From Gammaproteobacteria bacterium (GTDB lineage: Bacteria > Pseudomonadota > Gammaproteobacteria > Xanthomonadales > Marinicellaceae): a stretch of DNA of 12,796 bases. The DNA lies in the NCBI GenBank assembly GCA_030426065.1, contig JAUHZH010000017.1:1-12796 (forward strand), in the 5' to 3' direction. The notes beneath the pieces were generated by a model. It was not told where the DNA came from, did not search any database, and worked only from the letters and a program-made list of their open reading frames with translations. A program made the translations under genes and the position numbers. Below are positions 1 through 7,421 of this stretch, piece after piece (the first letter of the stretch is position 1; each line of letters begins with the position of its first letter).

Positions 1-1
1 C

Positions 2-1015
2 ACCTTATTGCGCATCCTCAAACACAATGAAGACGGCACAAGACTGACCACAGTGATGCCAGGTACTGAACTGACATTCACCGTCGATGCAGAGAACCAG
101 TTGCAATCCATTGCTTTTGATCCTACAGAGTTTGAAAGTTTGTTGATTCAAATCACCAATGAAGGCATCACAACTGAGTTGTCAGAACACAAATTACAAA
201 CCCAGTTGGTGACGGCCAAAGGTTCCATTGAACACTCTTTGTTTGGTGCCGGAAAGAAGGCAGGGTTGACCGATAAGATGGTCATGCAACTGGCACATAT
301 ATTCAGTTGGGACATCGATTTCGTTTTAGAAATTCGACAAGGTGACAGTTTCAGTTTGATCTATGAAAAAGTCTATAAAAACGGTGAATACTTGACCGAC
401 GGCAAAGTGGTGGCAGCCAGTTTTACCAACCAAGGCAAAACCTATGATGCGGTTTACTATGAGTGGGCAGACGGCGAAGGCGGCTACTTTGCACCAAACG
501 GTCGCTCCATGAAAAAAGCCTTTTTGCGTGCGCCGCTGAATTTTTCTTACATCAGCTCCAGTTTCAACCCGCGTCGCTTGCACCCCATCACCAAACGCGT
601 CAAAGCCCACCGTGGCATTGACTATGCCGCACCAAAGGGTACACCCGTCTATGCAGCGGGCAATGGAAAAGTCATTCAATCGGCCTACAACAAATACAAT
701 GGCAATTACGTCTTTGTTCAGCACCCCAATGGCATTGTCACCAAGTACCTGCACTTTTCAAAACGGGCTGTGAAAAAAGGCCAGCGGGTCAAGCAAGGTC
801 AAACCATTGGCTATGTGGGATCCACAGGCATGTCCACAGCGCCTCATCTTCATTATGAGTTTGTTTACAACGGCGTTCACAGGAACCCAAGAACCGTGCC
901 ATTGCCCAAAGCCGAGCCTTTGGATAAAACCAAAATGCCGGCATTTGAACGCTTGTCTTCGCCTTTGTTGGCTGAATTGAAAGGCATGAACAGCGAGTTG
1001 GTCGCCGGTCGTTGA
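2..1015 (+). CDS. M23 family murein DD-endopeptidase, MepM/YebA-like (5' partial)
   Basis: Zinc metallopeptidase predicted to cut peptide cross-links in peptidoglycan in the periplasm. The frame is open to the left window edge, so the N-terminus (signal anchor and probably most of the LysM/OapA-like domain) is missing; a TTG at 8 is not a credible start. The first ~30 visible residues (LRILKHNEDG then VMPGTELTF) look like the end of an OapA/LysM-like domain. A YebA-type linker domain follows at about 230-510. The M23 domain lies at about 540-900, with the first zinc motif HRGID at 608-622 and the second, HLHYEF, at 844-861. A short unstructured C-terminal tail follows. The stop overlaps the anmK start by one base, so the two are probably co-transcribed; an M23 peptidase next to anmK is a familiar pairing in gammaproteobacteria such as Pseudomonas. 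Family assignment is firm; the exact orthology to MepM is an inference. Confidence 0.92.
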   Translation, partial: TLLRILKHNEDGTRLTTVMPGTELTFTVDAENQLQSIAFDPTEFESLLIQITNEGITTELSEHKLQTQLVTAKGSIEHSLFGAGKKAGLTDKMVMQLAHIFSWDIDFVLEIRQGDSFSLIYEKVYKNGEYLTDGKVVAASFTNQGKTYDAVYYEWADGEGGYFAPNGRSMKKAFLRAPLNFSYISSSFNPRRLHPITKRVKAHRGIDYAAPKGTPVYAAGNGKVIQSAYNKYNGNYVFVQHPNGIVTKYLHFSKRAVKKGQRVKQGQTIGYVGSTGMSTAPHLHYEFVYNGVHRNPRTVPLPKAEPLDKTKMPAFERLSSPLLAELKGMNSELVAGR

Positions 1016-2115
1016 TGAAATACATCGGGGTGATGTCAGGCACCTCTTGTGACGGCATCGATGTGGCTTGTCTTGAGGTCAGTGACAATGGCTTCACTGC
1101 TTTGGCCACGTCTGCTTTTCCATACGCAGAGTCCTTGAGGCAGCGCTTGCTTGATGTCATCAGCAAGCAACCGAAAACAGCGGCATTCTTCAATCAATTG
1201 GATGCCGATTTGGGTCAGGCATACGGTGAAGCTGTGACCTCAATGATGCAACAGCAAGGCTGGTCAAGTGAGGACATTCAATGCATTGGTCTGCATGGCC
1301 AAACCATTGATCACCAACCCAACACCAACACATGGCAAATTGGCTCGCCCCAACACGTCGCAGCCATCACAGGCATTGATGTGATCGCAGACTTCAGAAC
1401 CCAGGATGTGGTGATGGGTGGTCAAGGCGCGCCTTTGGCTCCAGCGTTTCATCAAGCCTTGTTTGCAACAGATTCATGTCGAGTGGTTTTGAACCTGGGC
1501 GGCATTGCAAACATCACTGTGATTCAAGGTGGTGATTTGTTGGGTTTTGATACCGGTCCAGCCAATTGTTTGATGGATGCTTGGGCTGGTGAGCACCTGG
1601 GAGAACTTTGCGACAGGGGCGGTCAATGGGCCGCTCAAGGAAAAGTACTCGATGCATTGTTGCAACGGATGTTGCAAGACCCTTATTTTTCTCAACAACC
1701 ACCCAAAAGCACAGGCCGTGAACTTTTCAACTCAACCTGGCTGGCCCAGCAGATCAGTCAGGAGCCACCCAGCTCGGCAGTGGATGTGCAAGCCACCCTG
1801 GCGGCTTTGACTTGCCACAGTGTCGTTGATGCCATTCAAAAACATGTGCCGGGAGTTGAAGAGGTGCTGGTTTGTGGTGGTGGTGTTCATAACCTCCACT
1901 TGATGAACCTGCTTCAAAAAACCCTCGATGTGCCTGTCACAAGCACTGCTGAATTTGGGGTTGACCCGGACGCCATAGAAGCACTGCTGATGGCTTGGTT
2001 GGCTTGTGCCCATGATCAAGGTGTCATCACTGACTTGCGTTCGGTCACTGGCACCCAAATTCCACACCGTTATGGTATCCGCTACCAAGCCAATTCAAAT
2101 CGCCACAGCGGCTGA
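1015..2115 (+). CDS. anmK: Anhydro-N-acetylmuramic acid kinase AnmK
   Basis: Cytoplasmic recycling enzyme that uses ATP to open and phosphorylate 1,6-anhydro-MurNAc, giving MurNAc-6-phosphate, downstream of lytic transglycosylases. The protein has 366 residues, the usual family length. Visible signatures are the N-terminal phosphate-binding loop GVMSGTSCDGID (residues 5-16), GLHGQT, the DFRTQDVVMGGQGAPL block, VLNLGGIANIT, GFDTGPAN with the presumed catalytic base Asp179, CGGGVHN, and the C-terminal GVDPDAIEALLMAWLA. I chose ATG at 1015; the in-frame TTG immediately before it at 1012 would add one residue and has no advantage. ATG overlaps the TGA of the M23 gene (TGATG), which suggests translational coupling. 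The substrate comes from enzymes such as MltF, encoded 3 kb away on the other strand. The stop lies one base from the stop of the convergent LytTR gene. Confidence 0.97.
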   Translation: MKYIGVMSGTSCDGIDVACLEVSDNGFTALATSAFPYAESLRQRLLDVISKQPKTAAFFNQLDADLGQAYGEAVTSMMQQQGWSSEDIQCIGLHGQTIDHQPNTNTWQIGSPQHVAAITGIDVIADFRTQDVVMGGQGAPLAPAFHQALFATDSCRVVLNLGGIANITVIQGGDLLGFDTGPANCLMDAWAGEHLGELCDRGGQWAAQGKVLDALLQRMLQDPYFSQQPPKSTGRELFNSTWLAQQISQEPPSSAVDVQATLAALTCHSVVDAIQKHVPGVEEVLVCGGGVHNLHLMNLLQKTLDVPVTSTAEFGVDPDAIEALLMAWLACAHDQGVITDLRSVTGTQIPHRYGIRYQANSNRHSG

Positions 2116-2116
2116 T

Positions 2117-2926
2117 TCACCCCATCAAAGCTTTATCACTGACGTCGCTGCCCCTCGGTATGACTTTGCTGCCGATGTGGATGTCATCTTGATTGAATGA
2201 ATCGATGTGACGGACGTTCACCAAGTGAGAACGGTGACACCGGACAAAGTGACTGGGCAATTTGTCTGCCATTTTCTTGATGGAACTGTAGGTTGTGATG
2301 GGTGTTTCATTGATTCGGTGGATTTTGACGTAATTGCCCATGCCTGAAATGTGTGTGATTTGTTGGCTGTCGATGATGTGGTTCCTGCGCTCTGACACCA
2401 CCTGAAGTTTGAATTGATCGCCTTGTTGAGACAACCACAAGGTGCGATAAACACCATACCATTTGATGGTCAGCGCCAGCATGACGGTGGTGTTGATCAA
2501 CAGGCTGGACCGGATGATCGCTTGCACGTCAAACAATGCAGTCCCGGTTTTGATCAACAGTTCTTCATAAAAAGCATAAATCACCACCCTTTGCAAAACA
2601 GCACAGATGATCAGCAAGCAGGCCAAGTACAACAAAAAACGCCGCCAATGGCCTTGCAGCAAGAAACGGGGTAATAACCAATAAAGTGCGGCATAGGTGG
2701 CAGCCATTCGCATCGGCAACAGAATGAATTCCAAATAAAATGAAGCAAACAAACCGTGTTTTTGTGCCCAAACCAGCGAAAAAGCCAGGTAATAAACCAA
2801 CCAAAAAAGGCAGTGGGTCAAAACCCGAGAATTCAGAACATAATAGCTTTCAAAAGTGGCTGTTTGCTGGTTGCTGGCGGTCATGAAGAAGAGCGGTTTG
2901 GTATAAAAAAAGGCGTCATTGGTCAT
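2117..2926 (-). CDS. Membrane-anchored LytTR-family transcriptional regulator
   Basis: Predicted one-component regulator of 269 residues. The N-terminal half is hydrophobic, with likely transmembrane helices at about 37-54, 59-88, 95-115 and 136-157, resembling the membrane part of LytS/YehU-type histidine kinases but with no kinase domain behind it. A short linker leads to a C-terminal LytTR DNA-binding domain (about 172-266) with the typical NYVKIH strand (198-203) and the FVRCHRSHLVN block (227-237). I chose ATG at 2926 because AGAGGA lies four bases upstream; a longer frame from a TTG at 2974 lacks a good ribosome site. The gene is divergent from the PDZ-hydrolase gene with 59 bp between starts, so control of that gene and of itself is a reasonable inference. 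What it senses is unknown; no receiver domain or phosphorylation Asp is present. Confidence 0.9.
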   Translation of the reverse strand: MTNDAFFYTKPLFFMTASNQQTATFESYYVLNSRVLTHCLFWLVYYLAFSLVWAQKHGLFASFYLEFILLPMRMAATYAALYWLLPRFLLQGHWRRFLLYLACLLIICAVLQRVVIYAFYEELLIKTGTALFDVQAIIRSSLLINTTVMLALTIKWYGVYRTLWLSQQGDQFKLQVVSERRNHIIDSQQITHISGMGNYVKIHRINETPITTYSSIKKMADKLPSHFVRCHRSHLVNVRHIDSFNQDDIHIGSKVIPRGSDVSDKALMG

Positions 2927-2985
2927 ATTGTCCTCTATTTTACTGGTGCTGTGAATAGGCTGTTCATCACTCAATTCAGGAATTA

Positions 2986-4293
2986 ATGATGAAAAAAATG
3001 ATTTACCTCACCCTATGTTTGTTGCTTCAAGTCACCATCAGTTGGGCCGATTCAGAACTCAAGCGCAGGGCATCGTGGGGCGCCCAATTCGAACCATTCG
3101 ATTTAAAAAGGCCCGGCAAAGTGGTGCGCAACCTTGATGCCGATTCTACCTTGGCGCAAGCGGGGATACAAAAAGGCGATCGATTGGTCAGTGTCAATCA
3201 CAAGCCCATCCACACGGCCGAAGCTTGGAATGACATCACCGATGCTTTGACCGAAGGTGTCCATCAGATACGAGTCATACGGGATGCATCAAGCCATGAA
3301 TATGATGTTGACTTTTCAGGTTTAGCCAAAGAAACGCATCCAGGCATCAAAACCATTTATCATCAAATCACGTCGGACCATGGCATCAAACAAAGGGTGA
3401 TTGTCACGCTACCAGCAAGTGGCCCGAAAAAACACAAAGGCATGGTGGTTTTGCAAGGTTTGAGTTGTTCGAGCATTGAACAGACACCAGGAAGACAGTC
3501 GGCTTTTGTTCGTTTGTTGACAGACCTGATCAGAAAAAGTGACCGTGCGGTGCTGCGCATCGAGAAACCCGGAATGGGCGACTCTGAAGGAGACTGTTCA
3601 AACACTGACTTTGCCACAGAGTTGAACGGCTACGAAACGGCCATTCGATGGTTCTTGGCGCAAGACTATGTGGATGCCGATGAAGTGATTGTTTATGGCA
3701 ACTCGATGGGATCTGCTTTGGCACCCTACATGGCCAATCAATTCAATTTGGCGGGCGTGGTATCAGATGGAACCTATGTGCGCAGCTGGTTTGAGCACAT
3801 GTTAGAAATTGAGCGACGAATTTTGGCTTTCAAAGGGCTCACCCAGCAGCAAATCACTGAAAAAATGACCCGTTCTTACATCCCCTTGTATTACGGCATG
3901 TTGGTTGAGAAAAAAAGTTACCAAAAAGTAATCGACGAAAAACCCAACTTGGTCGAAGACAATTACCACGGCCCTGGTCACATGTATGGCAGGCCTGTGT
4001 CGTTCTATCACCAATTGCAACAATTTGATGTGGCGGGTGCGTGGGAACAACTCAAAGTGCCGGCCAGGATCCGTTGGGGAACCCATGATTGGATCATGAG
4101 TGAAGCCGATAACGACCTGATTGTGGAGATCCTAAAACAAGCGGGTCACAAAGACCATGTGCTGTATAAACACGAAAGTTTGGATCATTGGCAAGCGATT
4201 CATCCAAACCCACTCAGTTCGTTTGAAGGAAAGAAAGGGCAGTGGGATGATGCCATCAGTGGCGTTTTGTTGGACTGGATTGCCAGGTTGTAA
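2986..4293 (+). CDS. Secreted PDZ-domain alpha/beta hydrolase
   Basis: Predicted exported serine hydrolase of 435 residues. A signal peptide covers residues 1-21 (two Met-Lys-rich starts, a Leu-rich core, then SWA before DSE). A PDZ-like domain follows at about 35-105, with AGIQKGDRLVSVNHKPI as its carboxylate-binding and core strand region. The rest is an alpha/beta-hydrolase fold with a complete triad: Ser240 in GNSMG, Asp368 in WGTHDW and His401 in LDHW. An early QGLSCSS stretch near residue 158 could provide the oxyanion hole. Start codons ATG 2986 and ATG 2989 are both possible; AGGA at 2978-2981 is spaced better for the second. The gene has its own transcription unit, divergent from the LytTR regulator and convergent with the PP2C gene. 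The substrate (ester, peptide or lipid) cannot be read from the sequence. Confidence 0.88.
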   Translation: MMKKMIYLTLCLLLQVTISWADSELKRRASWGAQFEPFDLKRPGKVVRNLDADSTLAQAGIQKGDRLVSVNHKPIHTAEAWNDITDALTEGVHQIRVIRDASSHEYDVDFSGLAKETHPGIKTIYHQITSDHGIKQRVIVTLPASGPKKHKGMVVLQGLSCSSIEQTPGRQSAFVRLLTDLIRKSDRAVLRIEKPGMGDSEGDCSNTDFATELNGYETAIRWFLAQDYVDADEVIVYGNSMGSALAPYMANQFNLAGVVSDGTYVRSWFEHMLEIERRILAFKGLTQQQITEKMTRSYIPLYYGMLVEKKSYQKVIDEKPNLVEDNYHGPGHMYGRPVSFYHQLQQFDVAGAWEQLKVPARIRWGTHDWIMSEADNDLIVEILKQAGHKDHVLYKHESLDHWQAIHPNPLSSFEGKKGQWDDAISGVLLDWIARL

Positions 4294-4308
4294 ACCCAGT
4301 ACCTAAGG

Positions 4309-4337
4309 GGTGTTGTCAGTCTTCGACTGACAGCACC
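4309..4337. other. Strong hairpin between convergent genes, overlapping the PP2C stop codon
   Basis: An inverted repeat of 12 bp has arms 4309-4320 and 4326-4337 and a five-base loop CTTCG. The pairing is perfect apart from one G-U wobble. It starts 15 bases after the hydrolase stop and covers the last codons of the phosphatase gene. Its place between two convergent genes fits a transcript 3' end for either strand. Neither side carries a T tract, so it is not a textbook intrinsic terminator; stabilisation of the mRNA end is the alternative. Confidence 0.5.
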
Positions 4338-5023
4338 ACCACTGTGATGTTGTCTGAACCGCCGTTATCCAAAGCCTGAATCAGCAGTTGGTCTGCAATT
4401 TCCTTGGGATCAATGTCTTGGCCCAATATGCGGCCAATCACATCATCGTCCACTTCTTCTGTCAAACCATCAGAACAAAGCAGGAATTTATCCCCGGGTT
4501 GGAATGTCCCGGTTTTGTGGGCCACTTTGATTTCACTGTTGTCGGTCACGCCCAAGGCTTGAGTCACCACATTCCTGTGAGGGTGTGAGCGTGCTTGATC
4601 GGCTGTGATCAGTTGTTGATCGACCAATTCTTGGACATAGGAATGGTCAGAACTGATGGATTGAAACAACTGATTGCACATGATGTAGACGCGAGAATCT
4701 CCCACCCAAGTGCATTCATACTGGTTGTCTTTTAAAGTCAGCATGGCGATGGTCGTGCCCATGGGCAAATCACCCGGCTTGTCCAGAGAGGTGTTGATGA
4801 TTTCTTGATTGGCTTGAATGATGGCCTGCTCTTGAGAAACGCCTTGAGACATAAAATGAAGGATGCTGTCTCTGGCCAATGCACTGGCGATTTCTCCGTG
4901 GTCATGTCCACCCATGCCATCCGCGACCAAATAAATGTGGTTCACATGATCCACACCATAGGTGTCTTCATTGTGATCCCTTTTGATGCCAGAATGTGTG
5001 GTATGTCCCAATGCTATGTTCAT
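4316..5023 (-). CDS. PPM/PP2C-family protein serine/threonine phosphatase
   Basis: Predicted cytoplasmic metal-dependent phosphatase of 235 residues, the usual size of the bacterial Stp/PstP-type catalytic domain with no extra domain. All core motifs are present: RDHNED (15-20), DGMGGH (35-40), GTT (89-91), GDSR (108-111), SDGL (184-187) and GSDN (222-225), so the two-metal centre (Asp20, Asp35, Asp185, Asp224) looks intact and the enzyme should be active. I chose ATG at 5023, preceded by AAGGT four bases upstream; the frame can be extended to a TTG at 5071, but that would overlap the predicted -10 element at 5054-5059. No partner kinase, FHA protein or type VI secretion gene is visible in the window, so the substrate is unknown. 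MltF lies upstream on the same strand with a 111 bp gap containing a promoter, so separate transcription is likely. Confidence 0.93.
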   Translation of the reverse strand: MNIALGHTTHSGIKRDHNEDTYGVDHVNHIYLVADGMGGHDHGEIASALARDSILHFMSQGVSQEQAIIQANQEIINTSLDKPGDLPMGTTIAMLTLKDNQYECTWVGDSRVYIMCNQLFQSISSDHSYVQELVDQQLITADQARSHPHRNVVTQALGVTDNSEIKVAHKTGTFQPGDKFLLCSDGLTEEVDDDVIGRILGQDIDPKEIADQLLIQALDNGGSDNITVVVLSVED

Positions 5024-5053
5024 GAATACCTTGTCATTTTTCCCCTTTGCAAT

Positions 5054-5084
5054 AATATAGCATATCGCCAAACCATTGTGTCAC
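5054..5084 (-). promoter_or_regulatory. Predicted promoter of the PP2C phosphatase gene
   Basis: On the minus strand, GTGACA (5084-5079, five of six to the -35 consensus) and TATATT (5059-5054, five of six to the -10 consensus) are separated by 19 bp. A TGC directly before TATATT makes it an extended -10 element, which can tolerate a long spacer. It lies 31 bp upstream of the chosen ATG. A 6+3+6 dyad, CACAGT-GAA-ACTGTG at 5086-5100, sits just upstream of the -35 and could be a regulator site. Predicted by eye only. Confidence 0.5.
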
Positions 5085-5134
5085 ACACAGTGAAACTGTG
5101 AAAGGGTTCACGGTTTGTCGACTTGAAGGTTTGA

Positions 5135-6526
5135 TCACCATGCACCTTTTTGTGATTTCCACTTCAACAATTGATGGTAAGTGAGGATGTTGTTGACGTA
5201 AGTGACTGCCGTTTTGCCGTCCGCCTTGCCATGGCGCAGTGTCTTGGCGACTTTTTTGAGGTTGATTTGGGGCAGGAACTCGGAAACGTCTTGCCAGGAA
5301 TCTGGGTCCTTGCCATGGCGTTGTGTCAAAATCCGAGCATCTTCCAAGTGTCCATAACCGACATTGTATGCTGCCAAAGCAAACCGAGTTCGATCGGGTT
5401 CTTGTATGCGTTTGGGGATTTTCTTGTACATCATTCGAAAATACTTAACGCCACCACGCAGGCTTTGTTCCGGGTCGGTTCGGTCTTCAACACCGACTTC
5501 TGATGCCGCGCCATTGGTCAGCATCATCAATCCTTTGACACCGGTGGGTGAAACGGCCTTGGGGTTCCAATGGGATTCTTGGTAACTGATGGCACCCAAA
5601 AGCAAGTAGTCAAAACCGGTCTCTTGGCCAATTTGTTTGACCAAATCAGCAATCAGAGGCCAACGCTTGTAAAGGTAGTCGAGGAAAGTAACGGTGTTCT
5701 CAGCATCAATCTTGGGCAGCATGGTCACTGCTTCATCCAGCGCCTCAGCTGTCAATGTCTTGACGCTGTCTTGAGACAAATAGTTGTTCAATTCAGTCAA
5801 CAAAACGGTGTCTTTTTGATTCAGCATGAAAGCCACATCTTGCGGTGCGGACATTTGAATGGGGCGGTAAAGGCCAGGGAAAAAGTGACCATAAATGTCA
5901 ATGATGGATGAGTCTGCCAAGGTGTAATCGATCTCTTTCAAACTGACCATTTTGATCAGCTCAAACAGGCTCATGTCGGCATTGAATGTCAGTTGTTCAA
6001 ATTGCCATTGCGGGTGGTTTTGTATGAATTCTTCATTGCTGCTGGGTGAGGTAATGATCCCCAAAGCATTTTCCATTTCGTCCAATTGTTCCACATGCCT
6101 GTAACTGTGATGGGTGACCAGCTCAATGGTGGATTGCATGAACGGGTGGCTGAACTGGAAAACTTCACTGCGATTGGGGGTGTGCGTCAAATGCCCACCG
6201 GCCACATCAATGTGTTTGAGTTCCAAGGCTTTGAATAAGTCCTGGTTGTTGTCAAATGGCACCACATTCAGGTCGATGCCTTGAGATTCGCAGAAAGCAT
6301 GCAGCAGGCGATATTCCAGGCCGAGAGGCTGGTCGCCATTGAGGTAGTACGACAACAAAGAATTGCGCGTACCATAGGTCAAAACCCCAGTTTCTTGAAT
6401 TTTTTCCCAGGCCGTGGTGTTTTGGTTCACATCGGGTTGCAACAAACGCACCGACAAAAACAAAAGCACCAACAAAGCGGCAGTCATCAACCAAGGTATG
6501 GGTTTTTGTTTTCTTCTCTTTATCAA
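5135..6526 (-). CDS. mltF: Membrane-bound lytic murein transglycosylase F (MltF-like)
   Basis: Cleaves the glycan strand of peptidoglycan to leave 1,6-anhydro-MurNAc ends, the product recycled by AnmK. Of 463 residues, 1-11 are basic, 12-28 form an N-terminal membrane anchor, about 40-265 form a family 3 solute-binding-protein domain (start VLTYGTRNSLLSYY; FSHPFM at 125-130), and about 300-455 form the SLT lysozyme-like domain with catalytic Glu317 in YQESHWNP, GLMMLT (332-337) and AAYNVGYGHLEDA (385-397). This domain order and length match E. coli MltF, where the binding domain senses muropeptides. The start appears to be a TTG at 6526: no in-frame ATG exists upstream, AGGGG sits four bases before it, and starting at the next Met (14) would remove the basic residues before the anchor. 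No lipobox Cys is present, so it is membrane-anchored or exported rather than a lipoprotein. Confidence 0.93.
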   Translation of the reverse strand: MIKRRKQKPIPWLMTAALLVLLFLSVRLLQPDVNQNTTAWEKIQETGVLTYGTRNSLLSYYLNGDQPLGLEYRLLHAFCESQGIDLNVVPFDNNQDLFKALELKHIDVAGGHLTHTPNRSEVFQFSHPFMQSTIELVTHHSYRHVEQLDEMENALGIITSPSSNEEFIQNHPQWQFEQLTFNADMSLFELIKMVSLKEIDYTLADSSIIDIYGHFFPGLYRPIQMSAPQDVAFMLNQKDTVLLTELNNYLSQDSVKTLTAEALDEAVTMLPKIDAENTVTFLDYLYKRWPLIADLVKQIGQETGFDYLLLGAISYQESHWNPKAVSPTGVKGLMMLTNGAASEVGVEDRTDPEQSLRGGVKYFRMMYKKIPKRIQEPDRTRFALAAYNVGYGHLEDARILTQRHGKDPDSWQDVSEFLPQINLKKVAKTLRHGKADGKTAVTYVNNILTYHQLLKWKSQKGAW

Positions 6527-6535
6527 AGGACCCCT

Positions 6536-6587
6536 GATTACAAACTCATCTCGTTTGATTATAATGCCTGATTTACTTAATTGGAAA
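6536..6587. promoter_or_regulatory. Divergent promoter region sharing a palindromic -10 box
   Basis: The palindrome ATTATAAT at 6558-6565 holds a perfect TATAAT on each strand: 6560-6565 on plus and 6563-6558 on minus. On plus, ATTACA at 6537-6542 stands 17 bp upstream as a four-of-six -35. On minus, TTTCCA (6587-6582) stands 18 bp upstream, also four of six. The minus promoter would serve mltF with a leader of about 25 bases, the plus promoter the DUF6524-like gene. Two polymerases could not occupy the shared box at once, so mutual exclusion is possible. Prediction by eye. Confidence 0.5.
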
Positions 6588-6598
6588 TGTTGTCATCG

Positions 6599-7003
6599 AT
6601 GAAATTGTCCGGTTTTACCTTTCGTTGGTTGTTTGCATTGTTGGTGGTGTTCATCACCTTCAACCCCACTGGCTTTTCTTTCAGCCATTGGGTCTGGCCT
6701 CTGGCGAATGAACAGGTTCCGTTAAAAATTTTGGCCGGCCTGGTTCTGTTTGGGTGTTATGTGGTGTATTTAAATGCCACATTCCGCTCTTTGGGGTTAC
6801 TTGGCATTATTTTGATTGTTGCTTTTTGTGGCACAGTCATCTGGCTGTTTATTGACCAAGGTTGGATGGATTGGCGCAATGGCAGCACCATGTCTTGGGT
6901 GATGATATTTATCATCAGTTGTGTGATGGGACTGGGTGTTTCTTGGTCCCACATCAAAAAGAGACTGACCGGCCAGTTTGATACGGACGACATAGGAGAT
7001 TGA
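6599..7003 (+). CDS. DUF6524-like small integral membrane protein
   Basis: Small inner-membrane protein of 134 residues and unknown function. Four hydrophobic helices are visible at about 8-23, 43-60, 65-85 and 97-115, with a charged C-terminal tail HIKKRLTGQFDTDDIGD that is probably cytoplasmic. The first helix ends in the FNPTGFSFSHWV stretch, which together with the overall pattern matches my recollection of the DUF6524 family; I cannot confirm this by search. Starts are possible at TTG 6581, ATG 6587 and ATG 6599. I prefer 6599 because the resulting N-terminus (about seven residues before the first helix) is typical, but the nearest SD-like GGAA is 12 bases away, so 6587 remains possible. 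The next gene starts three bases after the stop, so the two form an operon. Confidence 0.75.
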   Translation: MKLSGFTFRWLFALLVVFITFNPTGFSFSHWVWPLANEQVPLKILAGLVLFGCYVVYLNATFRSLGLLGIILIVAFCGTVIWLFIDQGWMDWRNGSTMSWVMIFIISCVMGLGVSWSHIKKRLTGQFDTDDIGD

Positions 7004-7005
7004 AA

Positions 7006-7398
7006 ATGAGCTTAATCAATACGCCGATTTCTGTGGGTGAGTTGTTGGATAAAATCACCATCTTGGAAATCAAGTCTGAAAAAATCAAAGCAGCAGACAA
7101 ATTAAAAAACATCAACCACGAGTTGTCATTGTTGACTGAAATTTGGTCAAACGGTGGCTTTGAAGGTGATGAAATGAATGAATTGCGTGCCAGTTTGAAG
7201 GCAGTCAATCTGACCCTTTGGGGGATAGAGGATGACATCCGCATCAAAGAGAAGAACAAGGCTTTTGATGATGAATTTGTCGCTTTGGCGCGCAGTGTGT
7301 ACTTCGAAAATGACAAACGTGCCCAAGTCAAAAAAGACATCAACTTATTGACTGGATCTGAATTGGTTGAAGAAAAATCCTACCAGGATTATACATAG
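7006..7398 (+). CDS. DUF6165-like small soluble protein
   Basis: Protein of 130 residues, cytoplasmic by appearance (no signal, no membrane helix), rich in charged residues and probably largely alpha-helical. The N-terminal motif ISVGELLDKITILEIKSEKI followed by a helical ELSLL segment is what I recognise as the DUF6165 family, whose function is not known to me. ATG at 7006 is well supported by AGGAG at 6994-6998 with a seven-base spacer; the ribosome site lies inside the end of the preceding gene. A TTG at 7000 would extend it by two residues but is unlikely. The two-base gap after the upstream stop suggests coupled translation with the DUF6524-like gene. A TAG stop is followed by an independent promoter for the next gene. 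Confidence 0.8.
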   Translation: MSLINTPISVGELLDKITILEIKSEKIKAADKLKNINHELSLLTEIWSNGGFEGDEMNELRASLKAVNLTLWGIEDDIRIKEKNKAFDDEFVALARSVYFENDKRAQVKKDINLLTGSELVEEKSYQDYT

Positions 7399-7421
7399 CT
7401 TCTAATCAATGACCTGGAATT

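Noticed and set aside
326..1193. Open frames on the minus strand opposite the M23 gene and the start of anmK
   Set aside because: They lie fully opposite well-supported genes, have no recognisable domains, and fit codon-bias shadows.
2927..2974. Longer LytTR protein starting at a TTG at 2974
   Set aside because: The ATG at 2926 has AGAGGA four bases upstream and the TTG has no convincing ribosome site. The extension would also fill most of the divergent promoter region.
5024..5071. Longer PP2C protein starting at a TTG at 5071
   Set aside because: The extra 16 residues are not typical of the family, and the extension overlaps a good extended -10 element. ATG 5023 has AAGGT upstream.
5086..5108. 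CACAGT-GAA-ACTGTG dyad and the overlapping GTGAA-AGGG-TTCAC repeat as an mltF terminator
   Set aside because: The stems are short, alternative pairings compete, and no T tract follows on the minus strand. It may instead be a regulator site near the phosphatase promoter.
7000..7005. TTG start at 7000 for the DUF6165-like protein
   Set aside because: ATG 7006 has an ideal seven-base spacing from AGGAG and the TTG would be only one base from it.
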